NCBI RefSeq assembly: GCF_000332275.1
Contig: NZ_CM001776.1
Coordinates: 62,001-126,000, forward strand
Source: Synechococcus sp. PCC 7336
Lineage (GTDB): Bacteria; Cyanobacteriota; Cyanobacteriia; Thermostichales; PCC-7336
Reading direction: 5' to 3'
Length of the DNA: 64,000 bases
The position numbers were made by a program, and so were the translations under genes. Below are positions 16,878 through 26,867 of this stretch, piece after piece. Position 1 is the stretch's first letter. The number at the start of each line of letters is the position of its first letter. The notes under the pieces were generated by a model, which worked only from the letters and a program-made list of their open reading frames with translations, was not told the origin of the DNA and did not search any database.

Positions 16878-18858
16878 ACAACAACTTCTCGATCGCCTAT
16901 CTGCAGGCGAAACTTTTGCAGCCACTTTAGCCGATGGGTCGTTGGACATTTGGGTGCGAGAATACGTGCCATACCTCTGCACAGCCATTCATGCCGGTCA
17001 CCGCTTGCGCCCGGACCTAGAAGAGATTTGTGCGATCGACGAGCAGGAGCGCCTGCGGGAGGAGGACCCATATACCGACACGGCGATCGAGTCTTTTCCG
17101 ATCGCGCTGGTGGCTAGAGACTCTCGCTACGAATACGATCTCAATCGATCGCCGGAAGAATGTCTCTACGAAGTAGCCTGGGGAAAACAGGTTTGGCAAC
17201 AACCCCTCGATGAGGCACAGCGCCAAACTAGCCAAGAGCGGCATTCGCGTTATTATCGCATCCTCGAAGCACTAATTACTCAAATACAGCAGCGCTTTGG
17301 GGGCTGCTTGGCGATCGATGTGCATAGTTACAACTGGCAAATCAGGCAGTACGAAGAGGCTCCGATCTTCAATTTGGGAACAGCTCAACTCAATCTTCGT
17401 CGCTGGTCCAAACTGCTGAAAGTCTTTGAGGAAGGTCTGGGGGCGATTGACTTACCCAATCTGGATACAACAGTAGCTCGCAATCAGGTTTATCGAGGAC
17501 AAGGGTTTCAAGCTAAATTTATCGGAGATCGATTTCCGGTGGCTCCAGTCATCCCGCTCGAAATCAAAAAAGTGTTTATGGATGAAAAAACTGGTGAAGT
17601 TTTTCCCTTAGCGATCGAAAGTCTGCGACAGGGTCTCCATCGAGCTGTGCTAGATACTGCTGCTTATTTTAACCAGTATTTGGGACATTCTAAGCTTCGA
17701 CGACCTGCTGCCCTCTTGTCATCTACAATCGATCCTCTAGTTTTAAAAGTCGATAGAGCGCTGTATCGATTGGCTAAGGATGTAGATACACTCCAGTATG
17801 TCAACCCAATCAATCTTCAGCAGGAAAAGCGCACTTTTCTTGCCCGCAAGCGATACGAGCCTAATTTTCGCTATCGGCAGTTGCGCATGGACCCATATGA
17901 TTTTCGAGAGCAGCTCTATCAACTTCCAGTTTCTCAAATTTCAGATCCGTCCTTGCGAGATCTCTATCGATCTGTTGTGGATAGTTTTGCCATTAAAGTT
18001 GAATTATTAACTCACGTCGGTACGCCTCAATTTCTCTACAACTCTTTACGTTATTATGGCGAGCCCAGCCCGACCGATATTGCGAATGCACACTTTTTGC
18101 TGCATGCTCCTGAAATTCCGGGGTATGAGGAGCAGCCCAGCGAGATAGATGCAGAGATGGCCAAAGTGGAATTCGAACGGGCAGCAAGAGACTTCGGTTT
18201 AAATTGCCAAGTTGCGATCTCGACGCGATTGGTGGCCAATGCAATGGTTGATAACAACCGCAGGCTATTATTAATCAATCGTAACGCCAAGTTGACTCAA
18301 ACAGAGTTAAATGCACTGGTTCATCACGAGTTGGGCGTGCATATGGTTACGACCATGAATGCATTAGAGCAACCCTTAAAGGTTTTCAGACTGGGGCTTC
18401 CAGGCAACACATATACACAGGAAGGGCTTGCTATTCTCGCAGAGTATCTGTCAGGCAATCTCAATCTATCGCGCTTAAAGCAACTTGCCATGCGAGTCTT
18501 GACAGTGAACGTAATGCTTCGAGATATGGACTTTGGATCGATTTTTGATTATTTAAAAGACGAACATAAGCTCTCAGATGATAAGGCTTTTTCTCTGGCT
18601 ACTCGCGTTTTTCGAGGCGGTGGATTTACGAAAGATTATTTATACCTGAGAGGCTTAAAAGATATAGTATCGCTTTACCATGAATGCGATATCAATTCTC
18701 TATTGATTGGCAAAACATCGAGTAGTTTTCTACATACAATCGGCGAGTTGATCGAACGTAGAATATTGCTGTCGCCCAAGCTGCGATCGCAGGCAATCTC
18801 TGACTGTCAACCCCCTCCCAATCCGGTATTAGATTATCTTGTTAGCTCAATACAATAG
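16837..18858 (+). CDS. Fusion: N-formylglutamate amidohydrolase-like + QEGLA (DUF1704) metallopeptidase
   Basis: The 673-residue protein contains two enzymes. Residues 40-220 resemble N-formylglutamate amidohydrolase: AGHRLRPDL, EDPYTDTAI, ARDSRYEYDLNR, the His of QERHSRYYRIL, LAIDVHSYN and PIFNLGT. Residues 290-673 match the family annotated as flavohemoglobin-expression-modulating QEGLA protein (DUF1704). It has HHELGVHMVTTMN (an HExxxH zinc motif, near residue 497) and TYTQEGLAILAEYLSG (third ligand Glu, near 528). The eukaryotic MATCAP tyrosine carboxypeptidases share this HExxxH core. Two starts are possible, ATG 16837 (41-base overlap with the ligase gene) or ATG 16861. No signal peptide is visible, so it is probably cytoplasmic. 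The physiological substrate is unknown. Confidence 0.85.
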   Translation: MNFVKQSKMQTLDEQQLLDRLSAGETFAATLADGSLDIWVREYVPYLCTAIHAGHRLRPDLEEICAIDEQERLREEDPYTDTAIESFPIALVARDSRYEYDLNRSPEECLYEVAWGKQVWQQPLDEAQRQTSQERHSRYYRILEALITQIQQRFGGCLAIDVHSYNWQIRQYEEAPIFNLGTAQLNLRRWSKLLKVFEEGLGAIDLPNLDTTVARNQVYRGQGFQAKFIGDRFPVAPVIPLEIKKVFMDEKTGEVFPLAIESLRQGLHRAVLDTAAYFNQYLGHSKLRRPAALLSSTIDPLVLKVDRALYRLAKDVDTLQYVNPINLQQEKRTFLARKRYEPNFRYRQLRMDPYDFREQLYQLPVSQISDPSLRDLYRSVVDSFAIKVELLTHVGTPQFLYNSLRYYGEPSPTDIANAHFLLHAPEIPGYEEQPSEIDAEMAKVEFERAARDFGLNCQVAISTRLVANAMVDNNRRLLLINRNAKLTQTELNALVHHELGVHMVTTMNALEQPLKVFRLGLPGNTYTQEGLAILAEYLSGNLNLSRLKQLAMRVLTVNVMLRDMDFGSIFDYLKDEHKLSDDKAFSLATRVFRGGGFTKDYLYLRGLKDIVSLYHECDINSLLIGKTSSSFLHTIGELIERRILLSPKLRSQAISDCQPPPNPVLDYLVSSIQ

Positions 18859-18979
18859 ATTTGAGACTGCGATCGAGCGGCGGGATAGCGAGCTGTTTCG
18901 AGAGGGGGATGCCATCCTGTAGCTCTATAGGGTTGTGCAGAACCTATTGATGAGATCCTCGATCTCGTCCGTCGCCGTT

Positions 18980-19174
18980 CTAATTCTCGCCGCGATCGCT
19001 CAACGCCTGAATAGACCGTGCATTACTGTCAACCAATTGCTTTAACTCAGCAATTTCTGTTTTAAACTGCTCAAAAGCGCGCTGGTTCGCCTCCTCGTGC
19101 TCGATCTGCATTTGGGCCAACTGCTGGATTAATCTACCTGCGATCGCAAAATTTTCCCGAATTTCATCGTCCAT
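18980..19174 (-). CDS. Small coiled-coil protein, duplicate 1
   Basis: The 64-residue product MDDEIRENFAIAGRLIQQLA... is predicted to be almost entirely alpha-helical, with heptad spacing of hydrophobic residues (LIQQLAQMQIEHEEANQRAFEQF...). It has no Cys and no membrane segment. A second gene at 19573-19767 encodes the same protein with changes limited to residues 36-52. Homology extends into both flanks, so this is a recent local duplication. The family is unknown to me. A coiled-coil dimer or a regulatory subunit is plausible but not shown. Confidence 0.6.
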   Translation of the reverse strand: MDDEIRENFAIAGRLIQQLAQMQIEHEEANQRAFEQFKTEIAELKQLVDSNARSIQALSDRGEN

Positions 19175-19272
19175 GCCGCTGACTCACCTCGACGTACCCA
19201 TCATGCCAAATCTTGCCGTGCCAACCCAAACCGAGTATGCCCCCACCGGACATCCTCAAGCAGACAAGTTGC

Positions 19273-19280
19273 TCTAGACA
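19273..19280. repeat. 8-bp target duplication of MITE copy B, left
   Basis: TCTAGACA occurs here and again at 19468-19475, exactly bounding the 187-bp element. Confidence 0.8.
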
Positions 19281-19467
19281 TCAGTTCGGCAAGTGTCTCT
19301 GGCCACCATCCCCTAACCCCTTCCCCCCTCGCGAAGCGTGGCGTCAGCCGTAATTTTGGGGAAGGGGAACAGAACGGTAGATTGCGGGTTTGAGGCTGTT
19401 GCTCCCCTCTCCCAATTTTGGGAGAGGGGCCGGGGGTGAGGGCAATGCAGCGCCATCGAACTCAGGT
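19281..19467 (-). repeat. MITE-like dispersed element, copy B (uninterrupted)
   Basis: This 187-bp copy is inverted relative to copy A. It starts TCAGTTCGGCAAGTGTC and ends CCATCGAACTCAGGT. Short imperfect inverted termini (TCAGTTCG against TGAGTTCG) and the flanking TCTAGACA duplication fit a non-autonomous transposon. Inside lies the perfect palindrome built on CCCCTCTCCCAA / TTGGGAGAGGGG. It has no coding capacity. It sits between the two duplicated coiled-coil genes. Confidence 0.8.
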
Positions 19468-19572
19468 TCTAGACACAACGCCCGCGTTCTTGCTAGCGAA
19501 CGGAGACCGCTGACCTCCCTTACAACCTGCCCAGCCCACCGTTCACTCTAGCCCATCAGCACAATCGCTGTT

Positions 19573-19767
19573 CTAATTCTCGCCGCGATCGCTCAACGCC
19601 TGAATAGCCCGAGAATTGCTCTCCACAAGCTGCTCTAATTTCACCACTCGCCGCTCGAACCGTTCAAAAGCACGCTGGTTCGCCTCCTCGTGCTCGATCT
19701 GCATTTGGGCCAACTGCTGAATTAATCTACCTGCGATCGCAAAATTTTCCCGAATTTCATCGTCCAT
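19573..19767 (-). CDS. Small coiled-coil protein, duplicate 2
   Basis: This 64-residue protein is identical to the product of 18980-19174 over the first 35 residues and over the C-terminal QALSDRGEN. It diverges in the middle, where FKTEIAELKQLVDSNARS becomes FERRVVKLEQLVESNSRA. The changes keep the heptad pattern and charge, which suggests the protein is under selection. DNA identity continues beyond both ends of the gene (for example CATGCCGCTGACTCACCTCG upstream of both). It lies 130 bases from pyrH on the same strand, where frr often lies in other genomes. Confidence 0.6.
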   Translation of the reverse strand: MDDEIRENFAIAGRLIQQLAQMQIEHEEANQRAFERFERRVVKLEQLVESNSRAIQALSDRGEN

Positions 19768-19897
19768 GCCGCTGACTCACCTCGATGTACCCATCATGCC
19801 AAATCTTGCCGCGCGAACCTACACTATGCTTGCCTGCACGAAATCCCCCCGAGAATCCGCCCCGATCTAGAAGTCGCAACCAAACTTGCCAGGATTG

Positions 19898-21069
<1,172 letters not shown>

Positions 21070-23100
21070 ATGGTGCAACTCAATCTGGACATCGTGACTC
21101 CTGCGGAGGAAGGAAGGGTGGTGTTGGGGCGAACCTTGCCCGCATTGCTGGACGAGGCTTGCGAACAGCGACCTAATCTGGCAGCCCTGAATCAGTGGGT
21201 CGATCGCCAGTGGCAGCCCCTCTCCACTCAAGCCTTGCGGGTAGCAGCTGAGGAATTGGCCTTGGGGCTGCTGGATTTGGGGGTGAAAAAAGGCGATCGC
21301 GTGGCGTTATTTATGGAGAGCAATACGCAGTTTGCGATCGCCGATATGGGTTGCGCGATCGCGGGGGCCGTGAATGTCCCTATCGATCTATTAGAGGCTC
21401 CATCTGCAATTCAACATATTTTGAACCATGCCGAAGTCAAGATTGTAATGGTTTCCAGTTGGATGCTACTGCAAAAGATTGCGCCTTATTTAGGAACTTC
21501 GAGATATTTGAAAACGGCGATCGTGGCCGATAAAACCTTTCCCACAACCGAGGACTTTCACTTTCCCGCCCTCAAACTTAATGACTTGACCCTGAATGAG
21601 GTGCGCGCCCGAGGGCGCAAGCAGTTTTCGGTGGGGAAACGCCGTTGGTTGCGTTCTCGCATTCAACCCACCGATCTGGCCACGATTATTTATGTGATTG
21701 GTTCCGTCGAGCACATTAGCGAGCCGGATCGGGGAGGCCGATTGGCCCACTTAGCCGATGCTATGCACCGACAGTTGCTCAGTCGCAGTCAAGCGGGGCC
21801 TGCTTGCGATGTGCCGCGCGGCGTAGCTCTTACCCACGAAAACATTACCGCGAATATTTTGGCGGCGTTTGACTCCCATCCCGATCTCAAATTGGGGCAG
21901 TCGGAGGTGGCGCTATCTTTCTTGCCTCTCACCCATATTTTTGCGCGGGCCTTTCTGTACGGCCACCTCTATTACGGGCACAGCGTGTTTTTCTCCAGCC
22001 CCGAGCGGGTGGGTCGAATGTTGCGGATGGTGCAGCCCACTATTTTTATTACGGTGCCGAGGCTGTTGGAAAAAGCCTACGAGCGGATTCTGAGTTCCGG
22101 CAGCCAACGGCGGGGGGTGTCAAAACTACTGTTTAATTGGTCGCTGCAATTGGCCCATCGCTACGAGATCGGACAGCCGCCACAAGGACTCTATGCCCTG
22201 CAACTGTGGCTGGCCAATCGGCTGGTGTTTCCCAAGTGGCGGGAAGCTTTTGGAGGCAAGCTCAACTATTTGATTTGTGGCGGCGCGGCCTTGAGGGCCG
22301 ATATTGCCAATGTATTTTCGGCAGCCAATATCCCCGTTTTGCAGGGCTACGGGCTGACGGAAACCAGTTCGGTGGTGTGTTACAACCGAGGCTCTCGGAA
22401 TCGGGCCGGTACGGTGGGGGTGCCGATTCCGGGGGTGGAGCTGGCGATCGCCGCAGATGGCGAGATCTTGGTGCGATCGCCCTACGTGATGAAGGGCTAT
22501 TACCGAGACGAGGCGGCAACGCGAGCGGTGCTCGATCGCGATGGTTGGTTTCACACGGGCGACTTGGGTCGCTTGAGTGAAGACGGTTTTCTGGAGATCT
22601 CGGGTTATAAGAAAGAGTTATTCAAACTCTCTACGGGCAAATACGTGTCGCCGCAGCCGTTAGAGCGGTATTTGATGCATTCGCCATTTGTGGATCGAGC
22701 GATCGCCGTTGGAGCCCATCGCAAGTTCTGCTCGATGCTAATTTTCCCCAATCGCGAGCGGCTGCAGCAGTGGGCGATAGAAGAGGGAATTGAGACAGAG
22801 GAGGAGGATTGGTTGGAGCATCCGCAGGTGTTGCAACTGTTCCAAACCTTGGTGGATGAGGCCAATGAATGTTTGCCCTATTGGTCGCGGGCCAAGCAAT
22901 TCCAATTGGTCGATCCAGATGTGGCCTCAGAAAGTGGCATTTTTGCAAACGATCGCCCCATGCACCGAGCCCATGCCCACAAAGTATTCGCTGCGGCGAT
23001 CGACGCCATCTACAGTACCCCCATCAAACAACTGGTTTTTGCACTTGCAGTTCCCCTAACCAGATTGGCGCAATTTGCGGGGCGCTTGACTTCGACCTAG
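21070..23100 (+). CDS. Long-chain acyl-CoA/ACP synthetase-like protein with an altered P-loop
   Basis: The 676-residue protein belongs to the adenylate-forming family that activates fatty acids to acyl-CoA (or acyl-ACP in cyanobacteria). Conserved parts are VKKGDRVALFMESNTQFAIADMGC, LPLTHIFAR, INYLICGGAALR-like LNYLICGGAALR, LQGYGLTETSS (A5), WFHTGDLGRLSEDGFLEISGYKKELFKLSTGKYVSPQPLE (given here in parts: WFHTGDLG, A7, and GKYVSPQPLE, the catalytic Lys loop). The A3 P-loop, normally YTSGTTGxPRG, is missing: residues 208-250 read YVIGS, then about 35 unrelated residues, then VPRGVALTHENI. This may abolish ATP use or mark a non-canonical enzyme. It leads the beta-oxidation cluster, 36 bases before the fadN-like gene. 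Confidence 0.85.
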   Translation: MVQLNLDIVTPAEEGRVVLGRTLPALLDEACEQRPNLAALNQWVDRQWQPLSTQALRVAAEELALGLLDLGVKKGDRVALFMESNTQFAIADMGCAIAGAVNVPIDLLEAPSAIQHILNHAEVKIVMVSSWMLLQKIAPYLGTSRYLKTAIVADKTFPTTEDFHFPALKLNDLTLNEVRARGRKQFSVGKRRWLRSRIQPTDLATIIYVIGSVEHISEPDRGGRLAHLADAMHRQLLSRSQAGPACDVPRGVALTHENITANILAAFDSHPDLKLGQSEVALSFLPLTHIFARAFLYGHLYYGHSVFFSSPERVGRMLRMVQPTIFITVPRLLEKAYERILSSGSQRRGVSKLLFNWSLQLAHRYEIGQPPQGLYALQLWLANRLVFPKWREAFGGKLNYLICGGAALRADIANVFSAANIPVLQGYGLTETSSVVCYNRGSRNRAGTVGVPIPGVELAIAADGEILVRSPYVMKGYYRDEAATRAVLDRDGWFHTGDLGRLSEDGFLEISGYKKELFKLSTGKYVSPQPLERYLMHSPFVDRAIAVGAHRKFCSMLIFPNRERLQQWAIEEGIETEEEDWLEHPQVLQLFQTLVDEANECLPYWSRAKQFQLVDPDVASESGIFANDRPMHRAHAHKVFAAAIDAIYSTPIKQLVFALAVPLTRLAQFAGRLTST

Positions 23101-23136
23101 GGGAACTGACGACCGAATGAGACATGAGGGATCTGA

Positions 23137-25497
23137 ATGATGTTTCGACCATTCCGAACAGCAGCAGTTCTCGGCGCGGGGGTGATGGGCAGCCAAATTG
23201 CCGCCCATCTAGCCAATGCCGGCCTAACCGTTCACCTACTGGATTTGCCGAGCGATCGCGGCTCGAAAAACGCTCGCACTGAGATGGCTCTGAAAAAAGG
23301 GCAGAAGCAATCGCCACCGATTTTCTTTAGCGAGACTGTCGCTCGGCGGGTGTTGGCGGGCAATTTTGAAGACGATTTCCATCGCCTGTCTGGGGTGGAT
23401 TGGGTTATCGAGGCAGTGGTAGAAAATCTGCCGGTCAAGCAGGAGTTGATGGAGCGGATTGAAGCCGTGGTGGGTGAAGATGCCATCATTTCCACCAACA
23501 CCAGTGGGTTGCCGGTGAGCGAGATTGCCCGAGGGCGATCGCCCTCCTTCCGCCGCCGCTTCTTAGGCACTCACTTTTTCAACCCGCCTCGCTATCTCAA
23601 ACTGCTGGAATTGATTCCGACAACCGAGACCGACCCGCAAGTGTTGGAACGGGTGCAATGGTTCGGGCGAATGCATCTGGGCAAAGGGGTGGTGGTGGCC
23701 AAAGATACGCCCAACTTTATTGCCAACCGGATTGGCGTGTTTGCCACAATGCTTGCTTTGAAGTGGTGGCTGGATGAAGGCTACACGATCGAGGAAATCG
23801 ATACGCTGACCGGGACGTTGGTAGGACGACCCAAGTCGGCCACCTTTCGAACAGCAGATCTGGTGGGGCTGGATACGTTGCTGTATGTGACGGACCATCT
23901 CTACGAAGCAATTCCCCATGACGAAAGCCGGAAGCTGTTGCTGGCTCCCGAGGTAATGCGCAAGTTAGTGGCGACGGGCAGTTTGGGGGCAAAAACGGGC
24001 CAGGGATTTTACAAGAAGGTCGATCGCCAAATTCTCTCCCTCAACCCCGACTCATTAGAGTACGAACTGCCTCGGCCACTCGATTTAGATCTGGAGGCGA
24101 TCGCCAAGCTGCCCCTAAACGACCGCTTGCCAGACCTCTACGCCGACCCCGGTCGAGCTGGCGCTTTCTTCCGTCAAACCAGCTTGGAAATCCTGGCCTA
24201 TGCCGCCAGCCGCATTCCCGAAATTGCCAACAGTCCGATCGAGATCGATCGCGCTTTGCGATGGGGCTTTGGCTGGCAATTAGGGCCGTTCCAAACCTGG
24301 GATGCGTTGGGCTTTAGCAAGGTATTGGAGGATATGAAAGCCGCCAATCTGACGGTACCCGATTGGGTGGAGCAGATGGAGCTGTCGGGCTTGACCGAGT
24401 TCTACAACCGCGTCGAAGAAGGCAGCGCCGAGGTGTTGTGGGTATACGTTCCCGAAACCGGCTATGCACCTGTCGATATCACGCCGGACGAGTTGGATCT
24501 CGACGACCTTAAAGCCGATCCTGCTAAAACCCTGTGGAGCAATCCCGAAGCAGCACTGCTGGATATCGGCGATGGGGTGTTGCTGTACGAGTTTCGCTCG
24601 AAGGGCAATACCCTGACCGACAAGGTGGTGCGGGGACTGAACGAAGTGCTGGATTTTCTGGAAAGCGCTTCCTACAGCGGTTTGGTCATTGGTAACGACG
24701 GCCCTAATTTCTCGGCGGGGGCCAATTTGCAGGAAATGGCCGGGACTGCACAGCAAGGGGGTGCAGACGCGGTTGCGCAGATGCTGGCTCAGTTCCAAGG
24801 CTTAATGCAGCGGCTTCGCTATTTCCCCAAGCCGATTGTGGCGGCGATGCGGGGGCGAGCACTGGGGGGTGGCTGCGAGCTGGTGATGGCTTGCCCCCAC
24901 GTGGTGGCAGCGGCAGAAAGCTACATCGGCCTGGTGGAACTCAGTGTCGGACTGGTACCTGCTGGAGGGGGCATGTTGCGGATGGTGTCGCGGGCGGTCG
25001 ATCGCGCTGCCAGCGAATCTCCCAGCCACATCCAACCTTGGCTGAAGGCGGCGTTTGAAACGATCGCCACGGCCAAAGTATCCAACAGTGCGGCAGAGGC
25101 GATCGCACTGGGCTATTTGCCCGCTGACACGGTGGTGGTGATGAATGGCGATCGCCTCCTCTACGTGGCCAAGCAAGAGGTGATGCGCCTGGAGCGAGAG
25201 GGCTACGCACCCCCTCCAGATAATGTCTTGATGCTACTGGGCAGTTCAGCTCGGGCGGTGTTGGAGCATATGGCTTACACGATGGTGGAGGGGGGCTATG
25301 CCTCGGAATACGATCGCGCTTTGGCCCATCGCTTGGCCTATGCCATGACGGGTGGGGAGTTGACGGTGCCGTCATTGGTGCCGGAGCAGTATTTGCTCGA
25401 TTTGGAGCGGCAGGCGTTTGTGCCGCTGTTGGCGGAGGCGAAAACGCAGGAACGGATGGCGTATTTGTTGAAGCACAAGAAGCCGCTGCGCAATTAG
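23137..25497 (+). CDS. FadN-type 3-hydroxyacyl-CoA dehydrogenase / enoyl-CoA hydratase
   Basis: The 786-residue bifunctional enzyme does hydration and NAD-dependent dehydrogenation of fatty acyl-CoA in beta-oxidation. The order is dehydrogenase first, as in Bacillus FadN: AAVLGAGVMGSQIAAHLANAG (NAD fold), VIEAVVENLPVKQEL, IISTNTSGLPVSEIA, then FLGTHFFNPPRYLKLLELIPT with the catalytic His and the conserved Asn-Pro. The hydratase domain begins near residue 470: GLVIGNDGPNFSAGANLQEM (oxyanion hole), RGRALGGGCELVMACPHVV and IGLVELSVGLVPAGGG with a catalytic Glu. It is 36 bases after the ligase gene, with GAGGG before the start. It works with the thiolase and FadE encoded next. Confidence 0.93.
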   Translation: MMFRPFRTAAVLGAGVMGSQIAAHLANAGLTVHLLDLPSDRGSKNARTEMALKKGQKQSPPIFFSETVARRVLAGNFEDDFHRLSGVDWVIEAVVENLPVKQELMERIEAVVGEDAIISTNTSGLPVSEIARGRSPSFRRRFLGTHFFNPPRYLKLLELIPTTETDPQVLERVQWFGRMHLGKGVVVAKDTPNFIANRIGVFATMLALKWWLDEGYTIEEIDTLTGTLVGRPKSATFRTADLVGLDTLLYVTDHLYEAIPHDESRKLLLAPEVMRKLVATGSLGAKTGQGFYKKVDRQILSLNPDSLEYELPRPLDLDLEAIAKLPLNDRLPDLYADPGRAGAFFRQTSLEILAYAASRIPEIANSPIEIDRALRWGFGWQLGPFQTWDALGFSKVLEDMKAANLTVPDWVEQMELSGLTEFYNRVEEGSAEVLWVYVPETGYAPVDITPDELDLDDLKADPAKTLWSNPEAALLDIGDGVLLYEFRSKGNTLTDKVVRGLNEVLDFLESASYSGLVIGNDGPNFSAGANLQEMAGTAQQGGADAVAQMLAQFQGLMQRLRYFPKPIVAAMRGRALGGGCELVMACPHVVAAAESYIGLVELSVGLVPAGGGMLRMVSRAVDRAASESPSHIQPWLKAAFETIATAKVSNSAAEAIALGYLPADTVVVMNGDRLLYVAKQEVMRLEREGYAPPPDNVLMLLGSSARAVLEHMAYTMVEGGYASEYDRALAHRLAYAMTGGELTVPSLVPEQYLLDLERQAFVPLLAEAKTQERMAYLLKHKKPLRN

Positions 25498-25527
25498 GGA
25501 TTGAGTGGGTCTGGTACTTTCCTGGCT

Positions 25528-25563
25528 TTGCACTCAGCCCCCCAAATCCCCCATTCTGGGGGA
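25528..25563 (+). repeat. Palindromic repeat between the fadN and thiolase genes
   Basis: TTGCACTCAGCC is followed by AAATCCCCCATTCTGGGGG, whose CCCCCA/TGGGGG arms make a hairpin. The same sequence occurs in inverse orientation at 31789-31825. Within the operon it could stabilise or attenuate the mRNA before the thiolase gene. Confidence 0.6.
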
Positions 25564-25661
25564 CTTGCCGAGATTTTCTGAGCTAGCTCTGTGCCGATCC
25601 CACAAGCCAATACCCGCGACTGGTTTCACAGGAGCGATACTCCCCCTTTGAGGTAATCCCG

Positions 25662-26849
25662 ATGAAAAACGCATACATCATATCGAGTCTGAGAACTGCT
25701 GTAGGCAAAGCCCCCCGAGGCAGTTTGCGTACCGTCCGTCCCGACGAATTGGGTGCTGCCGTGGTGAAGGCAGCGATCGCCCGCGTGCCCAATTTGGACC
25801 CCAACATCATTGATGACGCCATCTTTGGCTGCGCCTTTCCCGAAGCCGAACAGGGGATGAATTTGGGGCGGGGGGTGGCCCATCGAGCGGGCTTGCCCGT
25901 TTCTGTGCCCGGTTGTACGGTCAATCGCTGCTGTGCTTCGGGGTTGCAGGCGATCGCGATGGCGTCTCAGGCGATCGAGACCCAACAAGCGGAGGCGATT
26001 GTCGCTGGTGGGGCCGAATCCATGAGCTTAATGCCTCCGGGCGGCCACTACCTCGCCCCCAACCCCGAGTTGATGGAACAGTGGCCGGAAACCTATATGA
26101 CGATGGGGTTGACTGCAGAGCGAGTGGCGCAGGATTTCCACATTTCTCGTCAGGATCAGGATGAGTTTGCCCTGCGATCGCACCAGCGGGCTTTGGCGGC
26201 GATCGAAGCTGGACGCTTCGCTGAGGAAATCGTCCCTTTCACTGTCCGAGCCACCGTTTATCAAAACGGCCATCCCCAACCCCTCGAAACCCCCTTCGAT
26301 CTTGACGAAGGCCCCCGCCCGGATACCAGTCTCGAAGCACTCGCCCGTCTCAAGCCTGCCTTCAAAGCCAACGGCACCGTCACAGCAGGCAATTCCTCGC
26401 AAATGTCGGATGGGGCGGCGGCGGCGATCGTTGTCAGTAAAGGGTTGCTGGCACGATTGGGAGTGAAGCCGCTGGGTCGACTGCTGGGCTATGCCGTCGC
26501 CGGAGTTCCGCCAGAGATTATGGGCATGGGGCCGGTGGCAGCGGTACCCAAAGTACTCGCTCAGGTGGGTATGGACCTGCAAGAGATCGGCGCGATCGAA
26601 CTGAACGAAGCCTTTGCGGCCCAATCGCTGGCCGTAATTCGCAAGTTGGGGCTGGATGAGTCGATTGTGAATGTGAATGGGGGGGCGATCGCCCTCGGCC
26701 ATCCCCTCGGCTGCACGGGGGCCAAACTGACGGCAACATTGCTGCACGAGATGAAGCGTCGCGGCATCCGTTACGGCCTTTGCACCATGTGTATTGGCGG
26801 CGGCATGGGGGCTGCAGGGGTGTTTGAGAATTTGAGTTTCCAAAATTAG
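25662..26849 (+). CDS. fadA: Acetyl-CoA C-acyltransferase (3-ketoacyl-CoA thiolase)
   Basis: The 395-residue thiolase cleaves 3-ketoacyl-CoA with CoA, the last step of each beta-oxidation turn. The nucleophile Cys is in [17 protein letters not shown] (around residue 90). The conserved C-terminal motifs are [19 protein letters not shown] (His) and [18 protein letters not shown] (second Cys). VAGGAESMS and [12 protein letters not shown] are also family features. The length is standard. The start at ATG 25662 has TTGAGGT upstream. The 164-base gap from the fadN-type gene carries a hairpin repeat; the FadE gene starts 18 bases after the stop. A biosynthetic (PhaA/AtoB) role is possible in principle, but the neighbours argue for degradation. 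Confidence 0.93.
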   Translation: MKNAYIISSLRTAVGKAPRGSLRTVRPDELGAAVVKAAIARVPNLDPNIIDDAIFGCAFPEAEQGMNLGRGVAHRAGLPVSVPGCTVNRCCASGLQAIAMASQAIETQQAEAIVAGGAESMSLMPPGGHYLAPNPELMEQWPETYMTMGLTAERVAQDFHISRQDQDEFALRSHQRALAAIEAGRFAEEIVPFTVRATVYQNGHPQPLETPFDLDEGPRPDTSLEALARLKPAFKANGTVTAGNSSQMSDGAAAAIVVSKGLLARLGVKPLGRLLGYAVAGVPPEIMGMGPVAAVPKVLAQVGMDLQEIGAIELNEAFAAQSLAVIRKLGLDESIVNVNGGAIALGHPLGCTGAKLTATLLHEMKRRGIRYGLCTMCIGGGMGAAGVFENLSFQN

Positions 26850-26867
26850 CTGCTGGAGGTGTTGGCG

